A DNA stretch of 64,000 bases from Pseudisothecium myosuroides (GCA_951799445.1 OX637289.1:4070501-4134500), one strand, 5' to 3'; counted from the first letter of the stretch, positions 35,217 to 47,804 are shown. Notes: generated by a model not told the origin, from the letters alone. Numbers and translations: made by a program.

Positions 35217-37299
35217 GTGGCGCCGAAACTTAAATTGCTGGAGAACTTTCGAGTGCGCACCTTCAGCTCTTCAAGAAACTCCCACGGGTTGGGAAAGTAT
35301 CTACCTGTTGGCACGGCGAAGGCTCCAATCTGTGCACGCAAAGTTGGTGACGGTGTGGACGAGGAGGTAACGCATGTCTCTGAGACGCGATTGACCGAAT
35401 CGGTGCTCGGTTTGTTACTTGGCTTGCCTTCTTTGTCTGAGGCGACAGTGATCTCTCTGGAGCGTCTCGACCTTGAGATTGCGAGTGAAGGCAAGGAGAA
35501 AGGTGCGCGGAAGAGACGGAAAGTTGCTCCAAGCACCATCACGCGACGTTGGCAGGAGGTTTGGGCATGTAAGTTTACTTGGGTTGAAGGCGAGTTTGAT
35601 GCTGCTGGCAATTTGACGGGGGTTATCTGCAAAAGCTGTAGCGCTGTAAGTGGAAGAAGGAAGATCATGGTTCCCAAAGGAGACAACCTGGAGAAACATG
35701 AAGGAAAGAGAACTTGCAAGGTCGATGGTGAGCCGTATCCCAATCTGAAGAAGGGTGAGATTTATGTGAAACGTGACTGTAAGCATTTGCAATTCAACAA
35801 GCTTTGGGCGGGCCGGAAGTTAACAGGCACGGTTGCTGATCAACTCGTCACTGGATTGGACGGCAAGGCCAATAGGAAGGGAGTTCAGTTCTCCACCTTA
35901 TTTCAGGTTCTCAATTCTGGTCGTCCCATGTGCGATTATGAGCAAGAGCAATACTTATTGAGGTATTTGAAAGTGAAAAACGTTCCTAGGAAGCACTGGT
36001 TGGAAACGTCAGGTTGGAAAATGTCGGAACATCTTCATGGCTGTGTGCTTGCTACCCTTAAGGCCGTCGTCCAAAACACCAAGTTCGTTTCCATCAGCGC
36101 TGATCAAGTCACTGCGGTAGACAATACCTCTTGGGTCGGTGTTCACGTCTACGCTGTCGATGCTTGGGAGAGGATCCCACACTTGCTCCATCTCTCGTGT
36201 ATTTCTGACTGTGGGACCGCAGATTACTTGACTAACGTGATCATGCAGGCTTTGATTGGTGAGGGAGGACTCACTCGAGAACAGATTGCAGGTAAACTCG
36301 TTTCTTTTAGGGCAGACGGAGTGAGTACGTTTCAAGGTCCAAAAACTGGGGTCACCACCCAAATTCGTGACAAGTGGGCTCCGTTTTGCCTTGGAGTCAG
36401 CTGTGCTTTGCATCGAATCAACCTGGTGGTCGAAACTTTGTCGAACTATCCTATGGTGTCCTGTTTGGAGGCCTTGTGTCAGTCGTTGTATTCGTATTTT
36501 TGTCACAGTCACAAAAAAAACACTGAGCTGCAGAAGCTTGCAGATCTCATGGAAACTAAGGGTAATAAGATGGTGAGGAACGTCGAAACTCGTTGGATTT
36601 CAATGCGCAGCCCAGCCCAGCGTATCATGTCAGAGTACAGGACGTTGCTTGTCAAAATGGACGTTGACATGTCCTCCGCTGGTGGCCAGAAACCTAGCTC
36701 TGCTGCGGCCAGGAACTTTGACTACTTCTCTGATATCGAGGTGTTGCTATCCCTGTCGTGTTTCATTCCGATATTGAATGCGGTCCATTGCCTGATCAAA
36801 CTGTCACAGTCCCGTGACATCTTCATATGCGACTTCATGTAGTCGATTAAGGTCTGCCAGGCCGATTTGGCCAAAATGTTCGTGGATACGTCTACTGCCT
36901 TTATGACTACAGAGTTTAAGCGGTACCAGGAGTTGATTATCTGTCTTCTGCCGAAATGCCAATAGAGTGGAAGCAAATGCCAGACCAGGGGGAGGTCCCG
37001 CACCTTCTCTTTAATTTTGGTGTGATAAGTGTGTTGGCACGCTGCCATTGCAAGTTGACGGGGGAGCACCTGTTCGTGACAAAGGAAGCTTTTGAACAAA
37101 CGCAAGCCAACATACAACGACAATTTTCAGGTTTGTTGGTTTTTCCTTTGCCCATTTTTTTGCACCCTGTTTTTTTGGGCCTATTGGTGTTACTGTTCTC
37201 ATCTATCACTTCTGGCCTTGTGTTTTGGTGTTTGAGGATGCTTTTATGCTTGTATTTATTGTCTAAGTATGTTTCTGTGGTATTCTCGCTTATTTGTCG

Positions 37300-37701
37300 A
37301 CAGTGCAGGTTAAACAAGTATTGGGATTCGGGAGTTTGGGATTGCGTTTTTTTCAGATTTCAAATTTTTTTGGTCTTCTGTTTGTTGATTTTGGCAGGAC
37401 AAGTACCAAGAGTTTGGGGTTGCGGTGCTTTCTATTTCCAATTTATTTTGTTCGTCTGTTTGTGGTTTGCGGCAGTTAACGCAAGAGAAATATCGGGAAT
37501 TTGGGAGTTTGGGTTGGCGGTGCTTTTTTGATTCCCAATTTTTTTTGTTTGTCTCTTTGTTCTCTGTGGCGGTTCATACAGGAGAAGTATCGAGAATTTG
37601 GGAGTTTGGGCTAGCGGCACTTTTCTATTTCCAATTTTTTTTGTTTATCTGTTTGTTCTCTGTGGCAGTCAAGGCAAACAGGTCTCCGGAGTTTGGAGTT
37701 G
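37300..37701 (+). repeat. Tandem array of about 85-97-bp units within the hAT-type gene
   Basis: Units begin with AAGTAT(T/C)(G/C)-like text at about 37316, 37401 (AAGTACCAAGAGTTTGGGG), 37488 and 37585. Each continues GGGAGTTTGGG, (G/C)GGTGCTT, a TTCCAATTTTTTTTGT pyrimidine tract, TCTGTTTG and GGC(A/G)G. Each unit thus carries a polypyrimidine stretch followed by an AG, like a repeated splice acceptor. Another unit (GTATCGGGAGTTGGGA, about 41952) lies beyond the LTR-like element. That shows the element landed inside the array. Confidence 0.7.
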
Positions 37702-38959
37702 TGTGAGCTCTCAATTCATCACTTGGGACTCATAGTTTTCTTTTTTCCTAAATTTGGCAATTTAAGTCGTAATTATATACAAAAAGCCCTAAAAAGAGTG
37801 TAAAACCGAAATGGGCATGTGACATACTAATATGCCCTTTAGTCTTAAATAACCTTTTATCCTTAGAATAGCCCTAAAACCCACTTGTAAATAGGTTAGA
37901 ACGACAAAAATAGTGGGAACTAGCAAGTTTGAAGGTTGTTACCCAAAATAGCCTAAAATCACGGTGCATGTGACCATGCTTGGCTAAATTGGTCTGAGAG
38001 AAGTCTAGGGAGGTTCTTAGATAGATTCCCCGAGAGAGGTTTCAGTTTCCCCATCCCATCGACGAATAGTAGAAACCCCAATTGTTAGCATGCAGGTGTC
38101 ACTTTCTCAAGATAGGCCAGTGGAGGAATCTATGGTCACCGGATTGTGATCTTGGGTCAGAACCATACCTAGAAGTCAAAAGCGAAATCCATTCGCCAAA
38201 ATTCTTCCGTATGCGGAAGATTCCTTGACTGTCGGTAAACCAACGGATGTGTCTTTTTACCCTCCTTATCAAGACATGCAAGATCAAGAAGTGAACTTGC
38301 ACATCTCTTGGGAAACTCCATGAGAGGTTCCCCAAGAAGTTTCGGAATTTTCTGGATTGGAGAAATACCCCTTCCGGACGGTCAACTACTTAAAATCACG
38401 ATGGGAAATTCACGGTAATTATCCAGGTGGCGTTAAAATCTCACTAAAAATTAAGTTAGCTTCTTTTATGCTAATAACCTGCCCCGACAAGTTTCATGGT
38501 GTTTCGATAGCGGGAGATGGCCAAATCACCGACATTCCTTCGAATTATCTACGTGGTGGGATTTAGGTGGAATTGACGGGCGTCCCAGGAGCACACGAAG
38601 TCGGAACGAAGTCAACGAAAGGTCTTTTCTTACTCCCTAAAACCTCCCAGACCACCCTGGCTAGTCACCTTTGTCAGAAAAGGTAACCTCTAAAAAGTAG
38701 ATTTTTACCTCTTTTACTGACTCTAGTTGGCGATAGTTTACGGTGGGATTTTGGTGTTGGAATAGGGGGTAGGCAGATCTGAAGATTAAAAATGGCCTTC
38801 TGAAGCCAATGGCGCAATCGGTTTTCGATTTGGAGTTGATCTCCAATAGTTAGAGATTTGGACCAGCGTAAACCTCAAAATAGGTGAAAATCCTAAAAGA
38901 TAAGGATGAATATCCAAGTTGATAGGGTTACCTAGGTTAAAAGAAGGGAGGTGAAGGCC

Positions 38960-39000
38960 TTGGGAAACCTATAAAAGGGCCTTCATTTCTCTCCAAAGCC
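38960..39000 (+). promoter_or_regulatory. TATA box of LTR-like element A
   Basis: GGGAAACCTATAAAAGGGCC followed by a pyrimidine-rich TTCATTTCTCTCC is placed about 1.27 kb from the element's 5' end. Element B has CCTATATAAGGGCCC followed by ATTTCTCTCTC at the corresponding position (minus strand, about 57020-57042). Conservation between two otherwise diverged copies suggests a real LTR promoter, which would mark the start of the R region. Confidence 0.6.
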
Positions 39001-39734
39001 ACCCCCATGCTTGTTTTGGGGTCCGTTGGGTTCAAGTAATGTTGGATATTTTGGCATTTTAGCCAAAAACCCTAGCGGTGTTTTAGGGCCTTTGTTGCCC
39101 CGTTGTTGTTATTATTTCAAGCTTTCAAGTTCCCTCTTAGTTGCCATTGGAGAGAGAGATGTGTGCAATTCTTGAGGTCATCATTGACAATTGTCATATT
39201 GATCTATTTGGTGTATTAACCCTAGAGCCCCCCCCCTTTGTACCTTGGCGATGCCGCTTAGGAAGACCTCTAGTATCTTTGAGTGAGTCATATAGTGTTA
39301 ATGTGGTGATTTATGTCATTGTTCACCTTGTTTTGTCACCAAACGGCGAAGCTTTGAACCTGGTTACGTTATTTAGTCCCAAACACTGTGTTAAAACCCC
39401 CGACACGGCGGAGCTCTGGCTTCAAGAACCTTTTTAGAAGTCCCAACTTTGGTGTTAAAAACCGGGATACGGCGAAGCTTTGAGCCTCCTCGGTTGTCAT
39501 GCCCAAAGTTTAGTTTCCAAAAGAGTGTGGAAGCTAACCAAAGTTTAGTGTCCAAAAGTTAGACAAACAATCCTTCTCCTTCTAGTTACCCTCATGCAGT
39601 TAGTTATAGAGGAAAAAAAACGTTAGCAATAGACTGGTAGGAATTCCCCCCTTACGGAAGAAACCCTTCCCCCTTCTTTCTTTTTTTTTTTTTTTTTTTT
39701 TGCCTACGTTTTTTTTTTAATTAAGCAGATCGGC

Positions 39735-39945
39735 AACCCAAGGCAGCCCAAGGCCCCAATATTCCAAGCAGCCCAAGGCCCCAGTATTCCAAGCAGCCCA
39801 GAGACTCTAGTATTCCAGCAGCCGAGACCCTAGTATTTTAGCAGCCCAGAGACTCCAGTATTCTAAGCAGCCGAGACCCTAGTATTCCAAGCAGTCGGGA
39901 GCCCCAGTATTCCAAGCAGCCCGGCAGTCCGGCGCTGCCACGTGG
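39735..39945 (+). repeat. GC-rich minisatellite in element A (about 30-bp unit)
   Basis: About seven copies of a unit approximating CCCCAGTATTCCAAGCAGCC follow a long T-run (39680-39702) and (T)10. Unit variants include GAGACTCTAGTATTCC and GAGACCCTAGTATT. The array grades into a GC-rich segment (GCCACGTGGCGGCTGG). Element B has a different minisatellite at the analogous place. Confidence 0.75.
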
Positions 39946-40874
39946 CGGCTGGCCACCGGCCCGGCCCCGGAGACTCCCCGCTCCGCCCACTCCAGGCCGC
40001 AAGCTCACTTTTTTTGGATTTTTCTTTTCGTCATTTGTAAACACCAACAACTCAGGAGGAGATAGATTAGGCTAGAATAAAAAGACAAGGGGTAGAAGGG
40101 TCGAGATAGAAATTAGAGGGAGGAATAGACAAAACAAAAAAGAGGAAAAATTGTAGGAAGAATCTAATCAAGTAGGGGAAGCTATTAAAAGAAGGAGAAG
40201 AATAGAGGAAGAAAAAGTAGTAGTTAGGGTAACGGAACTCCATTAATTAGAAGAAAGAGGGCCCTCACATACCCACACGCTCACACCCACTCCATCACAC
40301 CTCTTCAAAAACACTCGCACGCCTCAAAAGCACAAAACAAAGCTTGGGAAAGACAACCAAGAAGAAGGCTTTAGTAGAGAGATGATGAATAGGGAATAGA
40401 TTAACAAAAATCCCACAAGGCATTGTAAGCCATCGATTGCTCTTTGCGTAAGGGAAAAAGAAACAATGCGTCATTCGCATTATTGGGAGTAGTTGGTAGA
40501 CATTAAGGGCATGTAAGAGAATAGTGTAGAAGGAAAAAGATAGAGGGGAAAGGAAAAGAGAATAGCGAGATAAAAAAAGTTGGAATTTATAATACAAGTG
40601 ATCACTTCCACAAACAAAAGAGCAAGTCGCCAAGATGGCATCCGGGGGAAACCTAAGCGACTTAATTCACGATCTCCAAGACGAGGTGGGTCCCTAAACT
40701 CCCTCCTTGAATTTAAAGTTTCCAAAGAACTAGCACTTGCTAGGGAGGTCGAGAGCTAGAGTAGGCAAGAAGCAAAGTCAGGTTAGAATTGAATTTAGAA
40801 TATCATAGTAGAGGGCTAGAGGTTTCCAAAAACCTAAAACACGTAAAAATCCGAATTAAAACGAAGAAGTTATA

Positions 40875-41530
40875 AGCGGATGAAGTTAGGGAGTCATGTT
40901 GGATGAAACTTAGCAAAATTCATCCAAGGGGAACAAGAAATAGGATTTGAAAAGAGGAGGTTATTAGGAAACCAAACGTGGAATTAAAAGTTAGTTTTGA
41001 GTTTAGAGTTGACTGTAATCAGTGGATGAAGTCTGAGGAACCGAGTAGCGGTCAAACTTCATCCATGGGTAGCTTTTGCTAGGAAGCACCAAATCTTGGG
41101 TAACTAGTCATAGTAGAAAGCTAAAATTAGGATTTACAAGGAACGAGACCTAAAACTTCCAAATTTAGTAATTTACCAGCGTAACTAAGCCCCTTAGGTA
41201 AAACGAGAAGGTGGATTAGGAGCTTTTAGGATTGAATTAAGGTTAATTATAGATTTAGAACCTCTTAGAACAAGCTTAAGGTAACCCAAAACTAAACCCA
41301 ACTTAAGGAAAGACCTAAATCCAAAGCAGTTAGGAAGGGATGAAGTCCGGAACAAGTAATGGATGAACCCTAGAAGATTTCATCCAATTGAGTCAAGACT
41401 TGGTAATTAGATTAACCTTAGGGGGTCAGGCTCATAGCCCAAATCCCAAGTCAAATCAAAATCCGGAGTTCATAGAAAAGTATGGATGAAGTTTGAAGAA
41501 CCGAGTGGCGGTCAAACTTCATCCGTCCAT
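40875..41530 (+). repeat. Four dispersed GGATGAAGT hairpins in element A
   Basis: Short imperfect palindromes of the form GGATGAAGTY...RAACTTCATCC occur at about 40878-40925, 41023-41064, 41338-41384 and 41484-41524. Two of them enclose the nearly identical text GAACCGAGTRGCGGTCA. They could form stem-loops in RNA. The same hairpin recurs at 62493-62534. Confidence 0.7.
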
Positions 41531-42834
41531 AACTTTATCTAATAGAGTCTAAATCCAACAAACTTTATACTTTTAGAAATGGCATGAGGTACCCTTTCAT
41601 TTAGGATAGATAAGTTTAGACTAAGATTACCTCTTCTCCCGAATCACCAAGCCCTCTTAGGCTTTGATTCAGACTTAGCAGTTATAGCAATTCTAATTAG
41701 TTTTTTTTTTTTTTTTCATTATCCGAATTAGCGAATCTTAGGAGTATAGAAAAGATCCATTGCTTGGAAGGCACAATGGATTGGCGCTAGACACCCATAG
41801 ATCGAGTCAGAACGGTTATTTACTGAGAGCCTGGTTGTGCTCACTTATTTACCAAGGGTGGGTAAACAAGCGCTCACAAGTTGCGGCATTACTTCATGTC
41901 TTGTTTGTGTTTGCTCTTCTGCTTCTTGGCTGTGGCTGTGCAGGGAAGTCACGTATCGGGAGTTGGGATTTTAGAGAATTAGTGACCTTGATTTTCAGTT
42001 TGTTTAGATTCTTATGCAGGTTATAGGGGCAGCTCATTTGGAACTTGTTTGCACTTTCCACTTGAAGAGTATTTGTTTGCTTTGTGCTTGTTTTTGTCAT
42101 TGTGCATTTTGGGAACTCTCAGCGTTTTCAGTTGCATACTGAGGCTCTTGTGTGAAGTCAATTAGTGTAGATCACCTTTGTGGATTGACGGCACTTTTGT
42201 TTGCGGTCTGGCAGAGATAGCCTAGTCACTCTCGGCTGAATTGGACAGGCGCTTCCCATAGCAGGAGTTGCTCGATGCCTTCGGTATTATATACCCTTAG
42301 TATTGAAAACAACCAGGGGCTGAAGAGAGTTTTGGTCACCACCTGGCTATCCTTAAGAACTTCTATTCTCACCCTCGATTGTTGAATGCAGGGTTGCCTT
42401 TGTAGGAAGGCGGAGTTTCTTACACTAGCCCGGAGATGTTGTTTGCTTCTAACCTTGACAATCAATAGGGCTTGTTTAAGGTTACAATGAAAGCTAATTG
42501 TGAAGCTGCATGCTCATCTGCTTTTGATGTGAATCCAGTAATTCTACTGTGGCGGACCCTTTCTCAGTCACGGCATTTGAAAAAGCTTATTTCGGAGTAC
42601 TTCAAGGTTGCTGAAATTGGCTGCTACTTGGTACTTGGGTCGGTGGAAGACGAGCGATACTTTTTAACCCTCAAATTCTTGAAGTCGTGCCAGAGGAACA
42701 GGCTGGGCAAGCACCTGCCACTAGTAATACGCATGTTTGGGGAAAAGTATTTTATTTTGGAGAACTTTCCATACAAGGCTGCCGTGGAGTCATGGAAGAA
42801 TGCAGTTAAAGTGGGTCAACATGGAGATGTTTGA

Positions 42835-45546
42835 AGTGTGGCCGTTTTCAGTATCCTCCCCCTTACAAAATCCTTAGTTTTCATGAGATTTGGCTGGCTT
42901 TTGGGCTTCAAGGCATTTGATTTTCCTTGACGTTGAAGACTTCTGCGAGGACATGCTAGGAGCTTGGGACATTGGCGATTTCTACTGGGAGGGCGGACCA
43001 TCATCAAGTCTAGGGAGCTGCTGCTTAATCTAACCTGTATTTTGTGCATTTAACATGGTGTGCTTGTTTGGTGGTGTGCAGACCACCAATACTGCAATTG
43101 GGCAGTCTTGCATGAAACAAGTAGGGTTCAACTCCCTAATTGGTGAATGTCTTTAATTTTTGTGCAATGCTTGAATGTGACTTTGTGGCTTGCTTTGTGT
43201 GCAGGTTATATAACTTTTGTAACTCTGTGTTAGTATCTGTGGCTTGCTTTCATTTTTTATGGCTTTGCAATTCTGTGAGTTGTGTATGTGGCCATCAGTT
43301 CTGAAATTATGCTCAATTCCTTATAATGCTTTCAAATCTATGATTTCAGCTGTGACTTTGTATTTGGCTTCTTTCCGCTGTATGAGTGGCCTTCTACAGC
43401 CTCGTCACAAAACAAGATATGGAAAAAAGTAGCATTCAAGTGATTTTGCAAGACACCATTCCTTCAAAAATCACCATTTCTCGACAAATTCTTCCTCCAA
43501 TTAGCTAACGCAGCCAACACACTTGACAAAAATTAGTAGTATACATGCATACAAGTATACATGCATACCAGTACTTTCGCAAGTTGCGCTTTACCAGTAA
43601 AAAAAAAATTATACAAAATTCCACCCTCTTTCTATAAATTTATCTGTTGCTTTTAACCACTTAAATCTCCATTTCGCGGAAAGAGCTCCTTGTCAGAGAC
43701 TGCTTTCGCTTCCTGGTGAATTTAGGAAAAGGTATTTTGGGAACGCTAATACCAATATATTAAGGAATTTATTTATTTTTTGAGTTCTGAGAAAAAATTA
43801 ACAAAAATATAAAGTAATTTCAAATTATGGTGCACAAAACCGAATTTTAGACATGGCTATTTTTGAAATTAATTTTCTTTCAAATCACAACTAACTTTTT
43901 TTTCAAACTTCCATAGAAATGTGTCAATATATGTTGCATGATACAACTTTTGTACATCTACTTTTGGACTTTGCTAATGGTATGGTGATGGTTGTTTCAA
44001 TGAAAAAAGTTTTAAATCCATATTCAGTTTTGGTCGTCACTGTACGTATCTTTGTTTTGGATTCCACATCCACTTCTAGTATTTTTTCTACACTCTTGTA
44101 CATATATAGTGTACTAACAAATCCGTTCTTTTGTACCCAATTACTCAAATTAGAAATGAGGGGCAACAATTGCAACCCTAAGGGCAAGTGAACATCATCA
44201 TAACTAGCAGCAATACCATGTCTTGAGGAATCCGCTCATTAAGAAAAAATTAAATCCAAGAAGGTCCCCTTTGTAATGCAAAAATTTGGGTGGAAAAGAC
44301 ATTAGAGGAGATTTGAGCTTCCGGAAGACCGTTTCAGGGTTGTTTCCGTTGCTGGGAATAACGCCCTACTAACAGAAAAAAATGTTTGTTCGATACTTCC
44401 CCAATAGAGTCAGAGTAGATTCTACATCATTTTCAAAAATCAAACTCATATTTAGGATCAAATATTCATACTTGTTGTCACCAAGTATTTATCCTTTTAA
44501 CTTTAAAAGAGCTACTGGTTAAAAAACCTCATGAGTTTATAAACCAGATATCGTTTGTGTAATGATATAACAGACAAAGAAGTGATTTCTGTGCCTAACA
44601 TATATAGTAAGCTTGGAAGATCAACAGGCTATCTCATATTTTTGTCAAATTGCCGTATCATTGGGCTAATAAAAAAATATATATATATAGTGAAATGAAA
44701 AATTCCTTTCAGTAGTAGCAAACCTAGATCGTAAGCACCAACTTAATGTGACTGGTATTGAGATTAGTCATCTCATTTTGCTCATTCACAGATCAAATCA
44801 GTGACTCTCAACCAAAAAAAATGTCAAGTAAATAAAATCCCTTTCAGTAAGCAAACCTCCAATCCGTAAACATAAACTTTTTAGATGCAGCTGAAGTTAC
44901 TGTTGTAACCTATAAGACATTGCCGTAACCATAAGGAGCTGCCGAGATACAAGAATCCAAAGGGAGATAGTTTATGCAATAAGCTCAAAATTTGCTACAG
45001 ATACTAATAAGCAAAGAATATTTTTGAAAAGATATCCTGGAGTTGGGAGTTCCAACACAACATATACTCAAAAAAATAGGTATTATCTTCGCCAAAAGCA
45101 TAACTTGTGGATTTTTGAGAGAATCCATTGGAGGTGGTAATCCTCACATGTACCCATGCCAAACAGAAGACAATTAGTATGCTAAAAGACGTGTACGAGG
45201 TGTCTTAAGATTACCACTACTTGTTATTGTTATTTCACCAGAGAACTAAATCAAGTATACACAATTCATATAAGCAAAAGAATTTGAGATAAAAATATTC
45301 TACTAAATTTCATGCACCACCTGTTGGCCGTTGTTCTGTGACCCAAGCACCATTATTCCAGTATTGAAACTAATTCACCAAGCTTAAATCCAAGTTGCAA
45401 AAAATACTCCCAGTAAAAAACCTAACTTAAAGCACCAACCGCAACTAGTTTTTGTCACAAGTTTTTGAAAAGGCCAGAGTTATGTTTGGGTGGAGAAAAG
45501 AGATGCTTGAGATACTATTGCATTCATGCAGTAAGTCACCAAACTC
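42835..45546. other. Intergenic DNA between the hAT-type gene and the LINE
   Basis: No gene is supported. ORFs at 43919-44191 (plus) and 43924-44187 (minus) overlap antisense and carry no domain. A short tandem repeat of 16-bp units (ATACATGCATACAAGT, ATACATGCATACCAGT) lies at about 43544-43575. A (TA)n run is at 44675-44688. Nothing else recognisable is seen. Confidence 0.4.
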
Positions 45547-47583
45547 AAACTGCCCAGACTTGAAAAAAGTCAAAGGTGGTTGAAAATGGACGCAATGAAG
45601 CTCTAAGAGCGTAGCCGCGTGGCAGAACTCTTGTCTGTGGGCCGATCAAGGATCCTTTGCGTTGTAGCGTTTTATTAAGATCTCAATTTGTTTTTGGATG
45701 TCTGCACGGGCTTTCACTGAATCTTTCAAACTCTAACACGAGGGTACGAAAGGCAGAGACGGGTGGGAACAAGGTTTCTAGGGTTAGGGTTTTTTATAAT
45801 TTCTCTCTGACATTTTGATGGCATGATGGTGTCGCACGCCGACTCGGTTTGTCTGGCGCATGCCTGTGTAGTGCCCACAGCGTCAAAAATGGTGAGGAGA
45901 CGGGCAGAGGCGGTCAGAGCGGAGGACTGCGTGGAGCTGGAACTTGTTGCCGCGGTTTCAAACTTGGATAAACATGATCAAATTCATCCTACTATTGCTC
46001 GCCCTAGAGAGAAGCTGCCGCCTGGGTTCTCTCGTAGCTGTGCAGGATTCTTATTGAATAATAATATTATTGAAGTTGAGGTGGATCAAGACATTGTGAG
46101 ACGGGATATGGAGCACCTTCAACTGCATGCGGTCATTGCTTATTTTGTAGGAGGGAAGATTGTGTCCAAATCTATGGATCAATGGATTCGTAGTATTCAA
46201 ACGGCAGTAGGAGATTGGGTGGGTTTCGGACGGGATCTAGAAAGAGGATTCTTTCAGCTTTCCAGCAAACAGCCTGCCGTTACTCAAAAGATTCTCATGC
46301 TTACGCCACACAAGTCATAGTGGAGGACTTGTATTCTGCAAGCATGGACACCGGGTTTTAATTCAGCTAAACCAACCGGGCTTGGAATTCCAACATGGGT
46401 GACGAATAAAGATGTGCCTAGAGACCTGCTTAGGGTGGCACAACAAGGTGCAAGCAAAATGGGGGATGTACTTGGTATCGATAGACGCAATCAGTTTAAT
46501 ACAAAGAAGAGGTTTTGTCTCAGCCTGAAGTACGACTCAAGGTAGTAGACCCAAATGGCTGCTACTAACCGATGTATTGGCAAGCATCCAGTTTTGATGA
46601 TCAATTATTGTAACCTCCCGATCCATTGTTGATACTACTTAGACACTGATCATCTCGTGAGGGATTGCCCTGGTTTGTCGGATCGCTACTGAGATTCATT
46701 GAAGGAGGCTAACGTTGATCACACAGACATCGCACCAGCCCGCAATAGTACAAATCCGCCACTTAAAGGCTTTGGCGAGAGAAGTAAAGACACTACCACC
46801 TCTTAGCCGACCCCGTGGCTGAATGATTCAGTTCTTTAGAGGCAATCCGGCTCCTCTGATTGTCTAAGGGTCAACGTCCCATCATCTTCTAAACTGCATA
46901 CCGAGGAGCATCCTGTGCAAGGCCCATAGTTACTTCAACGACCTACAGACAGCTCGACCAATGGTAATATAAACAAGGAATCTGAAGGTGACTCCCAAGA
47001 GGTTGAATCTCAGCAAACGCCTTTGTATGAGTGGAATGGGTGGGAAAAGGTTTACCGTGGACATAAGAGGAGGGGGCCAAAATTTAATCCTTAGCAATCT
47101 GAGATTGCCCAGCGTAGGCGCAAGGAAGAAAATTTGTTAATTCGAAGTGCTTATGCCGAAGTCTTTGAAGACATATCATCTGGACCTGGGCAGTCTTCCT
47201 TGTCCAAGACACCTGGCCATGCCCAGCGGACACATTAGGCAGAAGTGAGTGGCCCAAGTCGGAGGGGTGGCACTCAATTGCTCCAAAAGAATCCCGAGCG
47301 TTCTACAGATGGGCGACCTAACAGCATAATCCTGAGCACTAACTCGGGCAGGATGAATGTTACAGTACCGGCCAAAGGAGGCGGCGTCAAGACTGGGAAA
47401 ACGAGTATAGAATGGGTACCTGTCGGCACCAAGATTGGAGGCATTCTAGACACAAACAATTTGAATACCACAAGTGATGACCTTGCTTTTCCGTGTGATA
47501 TTCAGGCAAAGGCGGTTGGGGTCATGGTGCCAGTCCAAACAGTACCTCAGGCAGCGGGGTCACTAGGGTGCACCAGCTTGGTA

Positions 47584-47804
47584 CACTACAAGAGAAAGGG
47601 GTGTTTTAAGTGAGTTTTTAAGTATTTTCCTAGACATAAGATTTTAAGTAATGACCTTAAGGAGATTTTCAGCAAAATTTTACTTAAAACACATGTATTT
47701 TAAGTAAAATTTTGCTGAAAATCTCCTTAAAGGTCATTACTTAAAATCTTATGTCTAGGAAAATACTTAAAAACTCACTTAAAACACCCTTTTCTCTTGT
47801 AGTG
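47584..47804. mobile_element. CACTA-type MITE, near-perfect 221-bp palindrome
   Basis: The element begins CACTACAAGAGAAAGGGGTG and ends with the inverse, ...CTCTTGTAGTG. A 3-bp duplication GTA flanks it (47581-47583, 47805-47807). Almost the entire length is one inverted repeat, with only a short loop around 47690-47700 (ACACATGTATTTT). The CACTA terminus plus 3-bp duplication is diagnostic of the CACTA/En-Spm group. Arms differ at very few positions, so it is probably young. It interrupts LINE ORF1. Confidence 0.9.

Larger units (their letters stand above)
37702..41878 (+). mobile_element. Giant LTR-like element A (probable solo LTR), 4177 bp
   Basis: It starts TGTGAGCTC and ends GCGCTCACA, so it has TG...CA termini and a short inverted repeat. 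It is flanked by the 5-bp duplication AGTTG (37697-37701 and 41879-41883). Joining the flanks restores the tandem-array text GGAGTTGCGG. A TATA box (CCTATAAAAGGG) lies at about 38969. The motif ACGGCGAAGCTTTG recurs three times after it (39342, 39404 variant, 39469). No gag-pol coding and no internal long direct repeat were found. The start, the end region (GATCCATTGCTTGGAAGGCACA) and the TATA region are homologous to element B at 53335-58328. A solo LTR of a very long LTR is the best reading; a non-autonomous LTR derivative is the alternative. Confidence 0.75.
35217..42834 (+). pseudogene. Decayed hAT-superfamily transposase-like gene, split by an LTR-like insertion
   Basis: The main block 35217-36842 has no ATG at its open start: a TAG lies just upstream and the frame begins GTG. 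It carries a BED/TTF-like zinc-binding segment (GVICKSCSAV...HEGKRTC). It then shows the hAT core: SISADQVTAVDNTSWVGVHV (first Asp), VSFRADGVSTFQGPKTGV (second Asp), CALHRINLVVETL and NVETRWISM. An in-frame TAG at 36840-36842 interrupts it; homology continues in the same frame (KVCQADLAKMFVD, EFKRYQELI). The frame then shifts near 36950 to WKQMPDQGEVPHLLFNFGVISV. The C-terminal part, in 42472-42834, reads LGSVEDERYFLTLKFLKS and includes the expected Glu region. Between them lie an intron-like tandem array and the 4.18-kb LTR-like element (37702-41878). I judge it non-functional. Confidence 0.75.

Noticed and set aside
37702..41878. Element A as a terminal-inverted-repeat DNA transposon
   Set aside because: The inverse ends are only about 7-9 bp, the duplication is 5 bp, and TG...CA ends with an internal TATA box fit an LTR better; kept as the alternative.
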